DNA of 46,432 nucleotides from Candidatus Nealsoniibacteriota bacterium (lineage in GTDB: Bacteria; Patescibacteriota; Minisyncoccia; Minisyncoccales; JAUWAW01), in assembly GCA_030601865.1 (NCBI GenBank), contig JAUWAW010000001.1, positions 1 through 46,432 of the forward strand, given 5' to 3'. Of the stretch, positions 40,648 to 46,071 are shown in pieces. Each line of letters begins with the position of its first letter. Positions within the stretch are counted from its first letter, which is position 1. The notes beneath the pieces are model-generated. The model was given only the letters and a program-made list of their open reading frames with translations. It was not told the DNA's origin and did not search any database. The translations under genes and the position numbers were made by a program.

Positions 40648-41268
40648 TCATTGTTTACTGATCAATGGCACAAAGGCAAAGCCCGGATATTCTTTTTCCT
40701 CAAATCCCTTTTCAGATTTTTTAATAAAAAGCCAGATAGAAGAACCAATTGGTGTTACTATTCTTCCTTCAACCTTTAGTTGTTTTTTCCAGGCCTGAGG
40801 AACTTGTTTCTGGATTGCTGCTGAACACAAAACCTTATCAAAAGGCGCTTCTTTTGGATAGCCCTTTGAGCCATCAGCGCAGATAAACTGGGCAATGCCT
40901 TTTTCTACAAAATTATATTTGGCTGTATTTTTCTCGCCAAATTCTTTTAATTCTGGAAGGAGTTCAATGGCAATTACTTTGCCCTTGTTACCAACAATTT
41001 TAGCCAAAAGAGCACTCGTCCATCCAGAGCCGGAACCAATATCTAAAACCTTATCCCCTGGCCGCGGCTGCAGAAGTTCAAACATAAAAGCTACTGTCAA
41101 TGGCTGCGAGATGGTCTGGCCATAGCCAATAGGCAGAGCTTCATTTAAATCAGCCAGGTCTTTCATATCTTCCGTCATAAAATCCGTCCTTTTAATACTC
41201 CTAAAGGCCTTAATTATTTCAGCCGTTTTCAGCCAGCCCTCCTTAATTAAAAAATCAATTGTGGACAT
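40648..41268 (-). CDS. pcm: Protein-L-isoaspartate O-methyltransferase
   Basis: Repairs damaged isoaspartyl residues using AdoMet. At 206 aa it is of usual length. GYGQTISQPLTVAFMFELL is the family substrate-binding signature (usually GxGQTISxPxxxA), DKVLDIGSGSGWTSALLA is the AdoMet site, and FDKVLCSAAIQKQVPQAW lies after the catalytic region (usual consensus VTAAAPxxP; here CSAAIQKQVP). The gene follows tRNA-Trp on the same strand. Confidence 0.9.
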   Translation of the reverse strand: MSTIDFLIKEGWLKTAEIIKAFRSIKRTDFMTEDMKDLADLNEALPIGYGQTISQPLTVAFMFELLQPRPGDKVLDIGSGSGWTSALLAKIVGNKGKVIAIELLPELKEFGEKNTAKYNFVEKGIAQFICADGSKGYPKEAPFDKVLCSAAIQKQVPQAWKKQLKVEGRIVTPIGSSIWLFIKKSEKGFEEKEYPGFAFVPLISKQ

Positions 41269-41283
41269 ATTGATTATCTGCGG

Positions 41284-41315
41284 GCTTGCCCGCCGAAGCG
41301 TAAGCGAAGGCGGGT
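41284..41315. repeat. CCCGCC...GGCGGG hairpin beside tRNA-Trp
   Basis: CCCGCC (from about 41289) and GGCGGG (ending 41314) enclose GAAGCG-TAAGCGAA. The right arm enters the tRNA acceptor end. Confidence 0.5.
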
Positions 41316-41383
41316 CTGCCAGGAGTTGAACCTGGAACCTCGTCTTTTGGAGAGACGCGTTCTGCCAATTGAACTACAGACCC
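41311..41383 (-). tRNA. tRNA-Trp (CCA)
   Basis: Acceptor GGGTCTG/CAGACCC, D stem GTTC/GAAC, anticodon stem CGTCT/AGACG with loop CTCCAAA (anticodon CCA), T loop TTCAACT, discriminator G. No encoded CCA tail. Confidence 0.95.
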
Positions 41384-41545
41384 TTACTTTTTAGTTTCTT
41401 TATGCATCCTATGCTTTCTGCACCATTTACAGTATTTCTTCAATTCTAATTTCTCCTCAACCATTGTTTTGGACTTGTGAGTAAAATAATTAACCCTTTT
41501 ACATTCTTGACACTGAAGTTTAATAAATGGTTTCTTGGCTGCCAT
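41384..41545 (-). CDS. rpmG: 50S ribosomal protein L33
   Basis: A 53-aa L33 (MAAKKPFIKLQCQECKRVNYFTHKSK...KKYCKWCRKHRMHKETKK) with four cysteines in CxxC pairs, so the zinc-binding form. ATG 41545 shares its A with the last base of the CCA end of tRNA-Thr, and the stop codon touches the 5' end of tRNA-Trp. There is therefore no separate leader or SD: the gene lies end to end between two tRNAs, and its message depends on tRNA processing. Confidence 0.95.
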   Translation of the reverse strand: MAAKKPFIKLQCQECKRVNYFTHKSKTMVEEKLELKKYCKWCRKHRMHKETKK

Positions 41546-41620
41546 GGAGCCGAGGACGAGACTCGAACTCGTGTCCTTCCCCTTACCATGGGGATGCTCC
41601 ACCAACTGAGCTACCTCGGC
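41545..41620 (-). tRNA. tRNA-Thr (GGT) with encoded CCA
   Basis: Acceptor GCCGAGG/CCTCGGC, D stem GCTC/GAGC, anticodon stem TCCCC/GGGGA with loop ATGGTAA (anticodon GGT), T loop TTCGAGT, discriminator T at 41548, then CCA at 41547-41545. The final A is also the first base of rpmG. Confidence 0.95.
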
Positions 41621-41642
41621 AGACTGTTTGAAAATTGAACTG

Positions 41643-41725
41643 TGGGCAGGGAGGGATTTGCACCCCCGAAGGCCGAAGCCAGCTGATTTACAGTCAGCTC
41701 CTTTTGACTACTTAGGTACCTACCC
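41643..41725 (-). tRNA. tRNA-Tyr (GTA)
   Basis: Class II tRNA with a long variable arm: acceptor GGGTAGG/CCTGCCC (one G-T pair), anticodon stem GCTGA/TCAGC with loop CTGTAAA (anticodon GTA), variable arm around GGCTTCGGCC. The T loop is TGCAAAT instead of TTCxAxT, an uncommon change. Discriminator A, no CCA. Confidence 0.92.
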
Positions 41726-41759
41726 TAATAGTAAAACTATTTTAGCAAAAATTGAGCCA

Positions 41760-42419
41760 TTATTCAACCACCTTGCCGTGTTTTTGCCGCCAGTCCTGGA
41801 TTTTTTTGTGATGGCCCGAGAGCAAAACCTTGGGTACTTTCCATTTTACCCCCTTTTTAGGAGAAAAAACCTCGGGTCGGGTATATTGTGGATATTCAAT
41901 AAATCCTTTTTGTTTGGTAATCCTTTCTTTTAATAATTGGGGCTTGCCAATAACGCCTGGAATCAACCTGGCTACGGTCTCTATAACCACCATAGCTGCC
42001 AATGCTCCGCCCATCAAATCATAGTCGCCTATAGAAACTTTTTCATCAGCAATATACTTGGCTATCCTTTCATCTACTCCTTCATATCGACCGCAAATTA
42101 AAATCAACTGGTCCAGCTTGGAAAACTTGGAGGCCATTTTCTGATTGAATTTTTTGCCTCTGGGAGTAAAGAGAATAATCTTAGTTTTTCTGTTCTTTAA
42201 AGCAGAAACTGCTTTGAAAATCGGCTTAACTTTTAAAACCATACCCAAGCCACCGCCAAAGGGTCTATCGTCAACCGTCTGATGGCGGTCCTTGGCCCAC
42301 TTCCTCAAATTATGCGCCTTAATCTTGATGAGTTTGTTTTTTTGCGCTCTGGCAATAATGCTTTCTTTAACCCACGAGTCAAAAATACCAGGAAAAATTG
42401 TAATGATGTCAAATTTCAT
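41760..42419 (-). CDS. trmD: tRNA (guanine-N1)-methyltransferase TrmD
   Basis: Methylates G37 next to the anticodon, preventing frameshifts. The 219-aa frame from ATG 42419 begins MKFDIITIFPGIFDSW as in the family. The trefoil-knot AdoMet site is LILICGRYEGVDERI followed by SIGDYDLMGGALAAMVVIE; most TrmD have DYVLSGGE here. PFGGGLGMVLKVKPI is also present. It follows khpA without the rimM gene usually between them and leads into a tRNA-rpmG cluster on the same strand. Confidence 0.94.
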   Translation of the reverse strand: MKFDIITIFPGIFDSWVKESIIARAQKNKLIKIKAHNLRKWAKDRHQTVDDRPFGGGLGMVLKVKPIFKAVSALKNRKTKIILFTPRGKKFNQKMASKFSKLDQLILICGRYEGVDERIAKYIADEKVSIGDYDLMGGALAAMVVIETVARLIPGVIGKPQLLKERITKQKGFIEYPQYTRPEVFSPKKGVKWKVPKVLLSGHHKKIQDWRQKHGKVVE

Positions 42420-42492
42420 CATGGAACATGAATTAAATGAAAACTGCGCCACCTACTATGATAGCACAGTTTTCTGAGATCCGGAATACGGG

Positions 42493-42822
42493 CTATAACT
42501 TCAGATCTTCCAGCCCTTTTCCTCCTGCAGCTTCTTCTCTCTTTACTCGAGGAGCAGCCCGACCACCCTCTGGCTCTTCAATCTTCAAATTGACTCGAGC
42601 GTGATGCTTAAGCCCGACCAATCGGACCAAGCTGCGGATGGCTCTGGCTGTCTGACCTTGCCGACCAATAATCTGACCCATGTCCTCGGGATTCACTTTC
42701 AAAGAAAGCAAAACTCCCATTTCGTCTACTTTTCTGTCTACTTTTACATCGTCGGGATTGTCAACCAAGGCCTTAATGAGAAACTCAAGGAACTCCTGAT
42801 CGCTTGTTTTTTTCTCAGCCAT
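42493..42822 (-). CDS. khpA: KH-domain RNA-binding protein KhpA
   Basis: The 109-aa protein has one KH domain. The GxxG loop is IIGRQGQTARAIRSLVRLVG, preceded by VDEMGVLLSLKVNPEDMGQ. The tail EEPEGGRAAPRVKREEAAGGKGLEDLKL is longer than in short KhpA proteins. KhpA binds RNA, often with KhpB, and usually lies between rpsP and rimM-trmD. Here it precedes trmD, but rpsP is 1.3 kb away beyond an inserted region. Confidence 0.88.
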   Translation of the reverse strand: MAEKKTSDQEFLEFLIKALVDNPDDVKVDRKVDEMGVLLSLKVNPEDMGQIIGRQGQTARAIRSLVRLVGLKHHARVNLKIEEPEGGRAAPRVKREEAAGGKGLEDLKL

Positions 42823-42892
42823 AATAACTGTTAATCGTCTTAATCTAGTAGCCCGACCTTTCAGAAGGAATCTGATATCGCTACTATTTCCA

Positions 42893-42920
42893 ATTTTACT
42901 TGTTTGAGAAACTATGTCAA
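42893..42920 (-). promoter_or_regulatory. Promoter of khpA-trmD
   Basis: Minus strand TTGACA (42920-42915), 16 nt, TAAAAT (42898-42893). It restores transcription after the inserted region upstream. Confidence 0.5.
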
Positions 42921-42954
42921 GTTTTTTCCTCCAGAGAGCTACCAGTAGGACCGA

Positions 42955-42990
42955 GCCCCCACACCAAACGAAACGTTATGGTGTGGGGGC
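42955..42990. repeat. Intergenic CCCCCACACC palindrome
   Basis: Arms GCCCCCACACCA (42955-42966) and TGGTGTGGGGGC (42979-42990) with an inner AACG/CGTT stem. Third copy of the family found in two genes. Confidence 0.9.
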
Positions 42991-43043
42991 GAGGAGAGAG
43001 ATTTCATTGGCCCTACTGACAACTCCCTGAAGAAAATCTCGTT

Positions 43044-43086
43044 TGTGGATAACTATACTTGACAGAATTTCTAATTTTGCTATCTT
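43044..43086 (+). promoter_or_regulatory. Promoter of the small RNA locus with DnaA-box-like site
   Basis: TGTGGATAA (43044-43052), then TTGACA (43059-43064), 16 nt, TATCTT (43081-43086). The layout matches the lexA promoter, with the box 6-7 bp ahead of the -35. Confidence 0.6.
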
Positions 43087-43092
43087 ATAACT

Positions 43093-43167
43093 AGCGGGTA
43101 TCAATCGATGCCATATCCTTATTAAGAGGACCAAGGCAACATCTTCAAGATTGGAGATGTTGTTTTT
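43093..43167 (+). ncRNA. Putative small RNA 1 (about 75 nt)
   Basis: It runs from the predicted start after the 43059 promoter to a terminator. Segment A (43095-43108) and segment B (43111-43132) are complementary to A' (43234-43247, 14 of 14) and B' (43251-43273, about 19 of 22) in the next RNA. No reading frame of note and no known family. Confidence 0.5.
43137..43167 (+). terminator. Intrinsic terminator of small RNA 1
   Basis: CAACATCT (43137-43144), a 10-nt loop, AGATGTTG (43155-43162), then T5. Confidence 0.7.
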
Positions 43168-43188
43168 CTTTCTATCCATAGTTATAAT
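43160..43188 (+). promoter_or_regulatory. Possible second promoter in the RNA locus
   Basis: TTGTTT (43160-43165), 17 nt, TATAAT (43183-43188); would start RNA 2 near 43195. Confidence 0.4.
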
Positions 43189-43194
43189 TAAACT

Positions 43195-43332
43195 GCGGAG
43201 GTACGGGGAGGCTGAAACCAGACGGTCTGGTCGTCGATTGATACCCGAACGGTCCTATTTAATTAGGATGTGGTTCGACTCCACCGGCCTCCGTGCCAAA
43301 GCAAGTCCGAATTCCGGGCTTGTTTTGGTTTT
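43195..43332 (+). ncRNA. Putative structured RNA 2 with tRNA-like fold but no anticodon
   Basis: GGAGGCTG (43207-43214) pairs over 8 bp with CGGCCTCC (43285-43292), followed by a G like a discriminator. ACCAGA/TCTGGT (43217-43222, 43226-43231) forms a 6-bp D-like stem. TCCTA/TAGGA (43253-43257, 43264-43268) resembles a variable arm. GTGG-TTCGACT-CCAC (43270-43284) is a T arm. The 8-bp acceptor, 6-bp D stem and G discriminator recall tRNA-Sec, but the anticodon arm region (43232-43250) gives only a bulged stem with a 9-nt loop and no TCA. A terminator hairpin (43296-43332) ends it. Confidence 0.5.
43296..43332 (+). terminator. Intrinsic terminator of RNA 2
   Basis: CCAAAGCAAGTCC pairs with GGGCTTGTTTTGG allowing two G-T pairs, followed by TTTTC. 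Confidence 0.6.
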
Positions 43333-43451
43333 CAAAAACTTTTCACGCGCCTAAGGCCATAATCCTGTTTCATGTTTCAAGTTTCATGTTTCAGGATTGT
43401 GAACTTGGGTGTGTGGGCGATCAATTAATATGTAGAGATCGCCCTTGGGCT

Positions 43452-43685
43452 TTAGTCGTCGTCATCCTCGAAATCAATCCGTACTTTTAACTTGACGCCA
43501 TATTTGTCAGCCACAGATTTCAACTCATCAGCTTCCTTATAAATCTCTGCTGCGGCTTCGTTTCCGATATAAAGATCAGAGTGCGGATCCAAAGGGTTAT
43601 CTAACACTGGTTCAGTTGGCCCTTCGGCGCAACTTGCCAGCATCACCACGAGGATAATTCCTACGACACAAATTACTGCTTTCAT
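43452..43685 (-). CDS. Small lipoprotein, unrecognised
   Basis: The 77-aa frame from ATG 43685, with AAAGGAAAG upstream as SD. MKAVICVVGIILVVMLASC is a lipoprotein signal with lipobox LASC. The mature part begins AEGPTEPVLDNPLDPHS, a Pro/Asn motif common at the start of lipoproteins in Bacteroidota- and Poribacteria-like genomes, and ends in an acidic IDFEDDDD tail. I know no function. Strong SD and style match the sorting-domain gene at 1335, so both could come from the same foreign source. It lies in the region that splits rpsP from khpA. Confidence 0.7.
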   Translation of the reverse strand: MKAVICVVGIILVVMLASCAEGPTEPVLDNPLDPHSDLYIGNEAAAEIYKEADELKSVADKYGVKLKVRIDFEDDDD

Positions 43686-43749
43686 TTTTCTTTCCTTTCT
43701 CTTTTTTGTGACCTTACGGCCACGGTTAATGTACTTTTGCCTCACCAAT

Positions 43750-43818
43750 AAAGGACAAGGATGAAGGAGAATGTATATGTAAAGAACAAAATGTTTTTCT
43801 CCTTCATCCTTGTCCTTT
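43750..43818. repeat. 22-bp perfect inverted repeat upstream of the lipoprotein gene
   Basis: 43750-43771 (AAAGGACAAGGATG...) is the exact complement of 43797-43818. It would form a long hairpin in the lipoprotein leader or mark element ends. Confidence 0.85.
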
Positions 43819-43854
43819 CCAGCATATAGCTGAACCGGACAAGTAAAACAACAA

Positions 43855-43874
43855 GTGGCTCCCGAGAGAGCCAC
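43855..43874 (-). terminator. Hairpin upstream of the lipoprotein unit
   Basis: GTGGCTC and GAGCCAC arms around a 6-nt loop, followed on the minus strand by a T-rich stretch (TTGTTGTTTTAC). It may end transcription coming from rpsP. Confidence 0.4.
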
Positions 43875-44086
43875 CTATTGCGAATGCTTTGTTAAATTGG
43901 ACCGAAGTCCTCATTAACTCAGCAAATATCGTGATTGTCCCTAAGACCGAAGTCCTAGTTCTAACCACGAAGCTTCGTGGTCAATTTACCCAGTTAATTA
44001 GCGGTTTTGCCGCTAAGTTTCGCCAAAGGCGAAATTATTTAACCGGGTGAACTCTCTCCAACACCCATATTGTAGCATACTGTGTT
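43875..44086. repeat. Palindrome-rich spacer with a 60-bp-family element
   Basis: GGACCGAAGTCC-type hairpins occur near 43899 and 43950 and CCACGAAG-CTTCGTGG near 43963. A copy of the 60-bp element (43988-44048) carries ends ACCCAGTTAATT/ATTTAACCGGGT and the same two inner hairpins. Confidence 0.7.
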
Positions 44087-44494
44087 TTATTTGTCAAGTC
44101 CCTGAGGTAGTTTTTCAGGTTTTTTCTCCGGCTCTTTGGATTTCTCAGGAGCAGGTTTCTCTGCGGCTGACTTTTCTTTTTTATCCGCCGCGGGTTCAGC
44201 TGAAACTGTTTTTTCTTTTTTCTCCTTCGGCTTTTTGTGCACGTCTATTTTCTTGCCTTTGATAATTCCCTGCCCGACCAATAAGTTGTGCAATGTGTCT
44301 GAAGGCTGAGCGCCAACTGAAAGCCAGTATTTAATGCGGTCTTTTTTGAGCACTTTTTGTTTGGTTAAGGGATTGTAAAAACCAACTTGCTCTACAAAAC
44401 GACCTCCTCGGGGAGGATTACGTTTGTCTGTAACCACTATCTTGAAAGACGGTTGATGTTTTTTTCCGACACGAAATAAACGAATAACTAACAT
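44087..44494 (-). CDS. rpsP: 30S ribosomal protein S16 with long charged tail
   Basis: The 135-aa S16 is about 45-50 residues longer than the typical 80-90. The core MLVIRLFRVGKKHQPSFKIVVTDKRNPPRGGRFVEQVGFYNPL and YWLSVGAQPSDTLHNLL is normal. The added C-terminal tail is a low-complexity Lys/Glu/Ala/Pro sequence (KEKTVSAEPAADKKEKSAAEK). S16 is needed for 30S assembly. It lies 1 nt downstream of rnc. Confidence 0.94.
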   Translation of the reverse strand: MLVIRLFRVGKKHQPSFKIVVTDKRNPPRGGRFVEQVGFYNPLTKQKVLKKDRIKYWLSVGAQPSDTLHNLLVGQGIIKGKKIDVHKKPKEKKEKTVSAEPAADKKEKSAAEKPAPEKSKEPEKKPEKLPQGLDK

Positions 44495-44495
44495 A

Positions 44496-45185
44496 TTACC
44501 AATTTTTGGCTACTAAGCCGTTCTTGGCCGCGTCTTCTTCGGCTTCCTGCTTGGAAGAACCTTCGCCTTTGGCTACTAAATCTTTGTCTAAAAAAACGCC
44601 GATAATAAAATGCTTGGCATGGTCTGGACCCCGCTCGTCTAAAACCTTGTAAGCAGGGGTAATTCTCATTCTTTCTTGAGCTTCTTCCTGAAAGCGGGAC
44701 TTAGCATCCTTGAAAAGGCGGGCCTCAATAATATGGGGCAGGTCTTTGATTAAATATTTCTCTATAAATTCTTGGCAAATTTTATAGCCCCGATCAAGGT
44801 AAAGTGAACCCACAAAGGCCTCAAAAGTATTAGCCAAGATATATTGACGCGCCTTGCCCAATTCTTTTGCCTCGCCTCGAGAAAGTAAAAGAAAGGCATT
44901 AAAATCCAGCTCTCCAGCAATCTTGGAAAGCTCTTTGGCATTGACCAAAGCGGCTCGCCAATTAGTCAAATCGCCCTCTGATTTTTTGGGATAATTTTTA
45001 TAAAGATAACTAGTGACCACTAATTCCAAAACCGCATCGCCCAAAAATTCCAATCTTTCATTATGGCTGAGCCGAAAATTTGGATTTTCGTTTAGATAAG
45101 ACCGATGAACAAAGGCCTGGGTTAAAAAATCCTTATTTTTAAATGATATATTTAATGCTTTTTCAAGTTTAGAGAAATCCTTCAT
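44496..45185 (-). CDS. rnc: Ribonuclease III
   Basis: A 229-aa double-strand RNase that processes rRNA. The catalytic domain has the signature NERLEFLGDAVLELVVTSYLY with the acidic metal ligands, and ANTFEAFVGSLYLDRGY holds the second Glu. The C-terminal double-stranded RNA-binding domain spans about 160-229 and ends GEGSSKQEAEEDAAKNGL. ATG 45185 is preferred over a TTG 6 nt upstream. An AATTACGAATTATG repeat separates it from nusB. Confidence 0.95.
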   Translation of the reverse strand: MKDFSKLEKALNISFKNKDFLTQAFVHRSYLNENPNFRLSHNERLEFLGDAVLELVVTSYLYKNYPKKSEGDLTNWRAALVNAKELSKIAGELDFNAFLLLSRGEAKELGKARQYILANTFEAFVGSLYLDRGYKICQEFIEKYLIKDLPHIIEARLFKDAKSRFQEEAQERMRITPAYKVLDERGPDHAKHFIIGVFLDKDLVAKGEGSSKQEAEEDAAKNGLVAKNW

Positions 45186-45229
45186 TGTCAAGACGAATTA
45201 CGAATTATGAATTACGAATTATGAATATT
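45186..45229. repeat. AATTACGAATTATG repeat between nusB and rnc
   Basis: Direct GAATTACGAATTATGAATTACG units followed by partly complementary ATTCTTGATTCTTAATTC that runs into the nusB 3' end. Same family as 10987-11053 and 45687-45768. Confidence 0.7.
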
Positions 45230-45685
45230 TTATTCTTGATTCTTAATTCGTGATTCTTGATTCGTTTCTCCTAATTGCTTATACACCGTGCCCAAGACGC
45301 CGTTAATAAACTTGCCTGAGCTTTCCCCGCCAAAGGTCTTGGCCAATTCAATGGCTTCGTTAATAGCCACTTTGGGCGGCACTTCTTCTTTCTTGCTAAA
45401 CAATAACTCATAAAGGCCAATTCTTAAAACATTTCTGTCAACAATGGTTATTTGCTCTACTGGCCATTCTGGGGCTGCCTTTTCAATTATTTTATCAATT
45501 TGCGGCAGTTTACTGCTGATGCCATTAATCAGCTGCCAGATGAAATCTGTATTTTCCAAGCCCGGCCCAAATTCTTTGATATTGCGCTCAACAATTTTCT
45601 TAAGTTGGCCTGGCTTTTTGCCGGAAAAATCCCATTCGTATAAAGATTGCATCACGATTGAACGTGATAGATGACGAGAAGCCAT
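45230..45685 (-). CDS. nusB: Transcription antitermination factor NusB
   Basis: The 151-aa all-helical protein acts in rRNA antitermination with S10. The start [22 protein letters not shown] is the usual RxxAxxxLY region, and [30 protein letters not shown] is the hallmark C-terminal motif. The last ten residues ([11 protein letters not shown]) are encoded by the dispersed ATTCTTGATTC repeat, so the natural end was probably near KQLGE. Lies between rpmF and rnc. Confidence 0.93.
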   Translation of the reverse strand: MASRHLSRSIVMQSLYEWDFSGKKPGQLKKIVERNIKEFGPGLENTDFIWQLINGISSKLPQIDKIIEKAAPEWPVEQITIVDRNVLRIGLYELLFSKKEEVPPKVAINEAIELAKTFGGESSGKFINGVLGTVYKQLGETNQESRIKNQE

Positions 45686-45686
45686 T

Positions 45687-45763
45687 TTGAAAGACGAATT
45701 ACGAATAACGAATTAAGAATTATGAATATTTTATTCTTAATTCCTGATTCTTAATTCATAATT
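45687..45763. repeat. AATTACGAATAACG repeat palindrome between rpmF and nusB
   Basis: GACGAATTACGAATAACGAATTAAGAATTATG and a complementary ATTCTTAATTCATAATTC half meet at an AATATTTTATT centre. Confidence 0.7.
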
Positions 45764-46048
45764 CTATTCACGTGACATTTGTTCCCAAGTTAAGGGTTTT
45801 GCCTTTTTCTCTTCTTTCTCCTTGGCTGCCAATTCTTTTTCTTTTTGCTTTTTTTCTTTTTTGGTCAATTTTTTCAAGACATCAATGATTGCCTTTCCTT
45901 TATAATAACCGCAATTTGAGCAAACAGTATGGGGCCTGGTTGGGTTGCCGCATTTGGGGCATTTAACCAAAGAAGGCCCTTTGATAAAGATATGCATCCT
46001 TCTCTGATTGCGGCGGCTCTTTGTTTTTCTTTGCTTGGGAACTGCCAT
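45764..46048 (-). CDS. rpmF: 50S ribosomal protein L32 with extended tail
   Basis: A 94-aa L32, against about 60 usually. MAVPKQRKTKSRRNQRRMH is the family start. The zinc ribbon CPKCGNPTRPHTVCSNCGYYKGK has all four cysteines. The C-terminal extension is a charged helix (KKEKKQKEKELAAKEKEEKKAK). It follows rnhB by 23 nt. Confidence 0.94.
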   Translation of the reverse strand: MAVPKQRKTKSRRNQRRMHIFIKGPSLVKCPKCGNPTRPHTVCSNCGYYKGKAIIDVLKKLTKKEKKQKEKELAAKEKEEKKAKPLTWEQMSRE

Positions 46049-46071
46049 TTCTTTACTTTAACAGATACTAA

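Noticed and set aside
42976-43179. A 67-aa minus-strand protein across the RNA locus
   Set aside because: It would be antisense to the promoter, small RNA and terminator and has no recognisable features or SD.
43195-43332. A tmRNA or a functional tRNA-Sec
   Set aside because: The acceptor halves are only 86 nt apart with no tag reading frame, and there is no TCA anticodon loop; the shape is tRNA-like only.
43093-43334. A retron-type ncRNA because of the outer complementary segments
   Set aside because: No reverse transcriptase gene is nearby, and the complementary segments are interleaved rather than terminal.
43686-43874. A 63-residue extension of the lipoprotein
   Set aside because: It reads through the leader hairpin and would bury the signal peptide; the SD points to ATG 43685.
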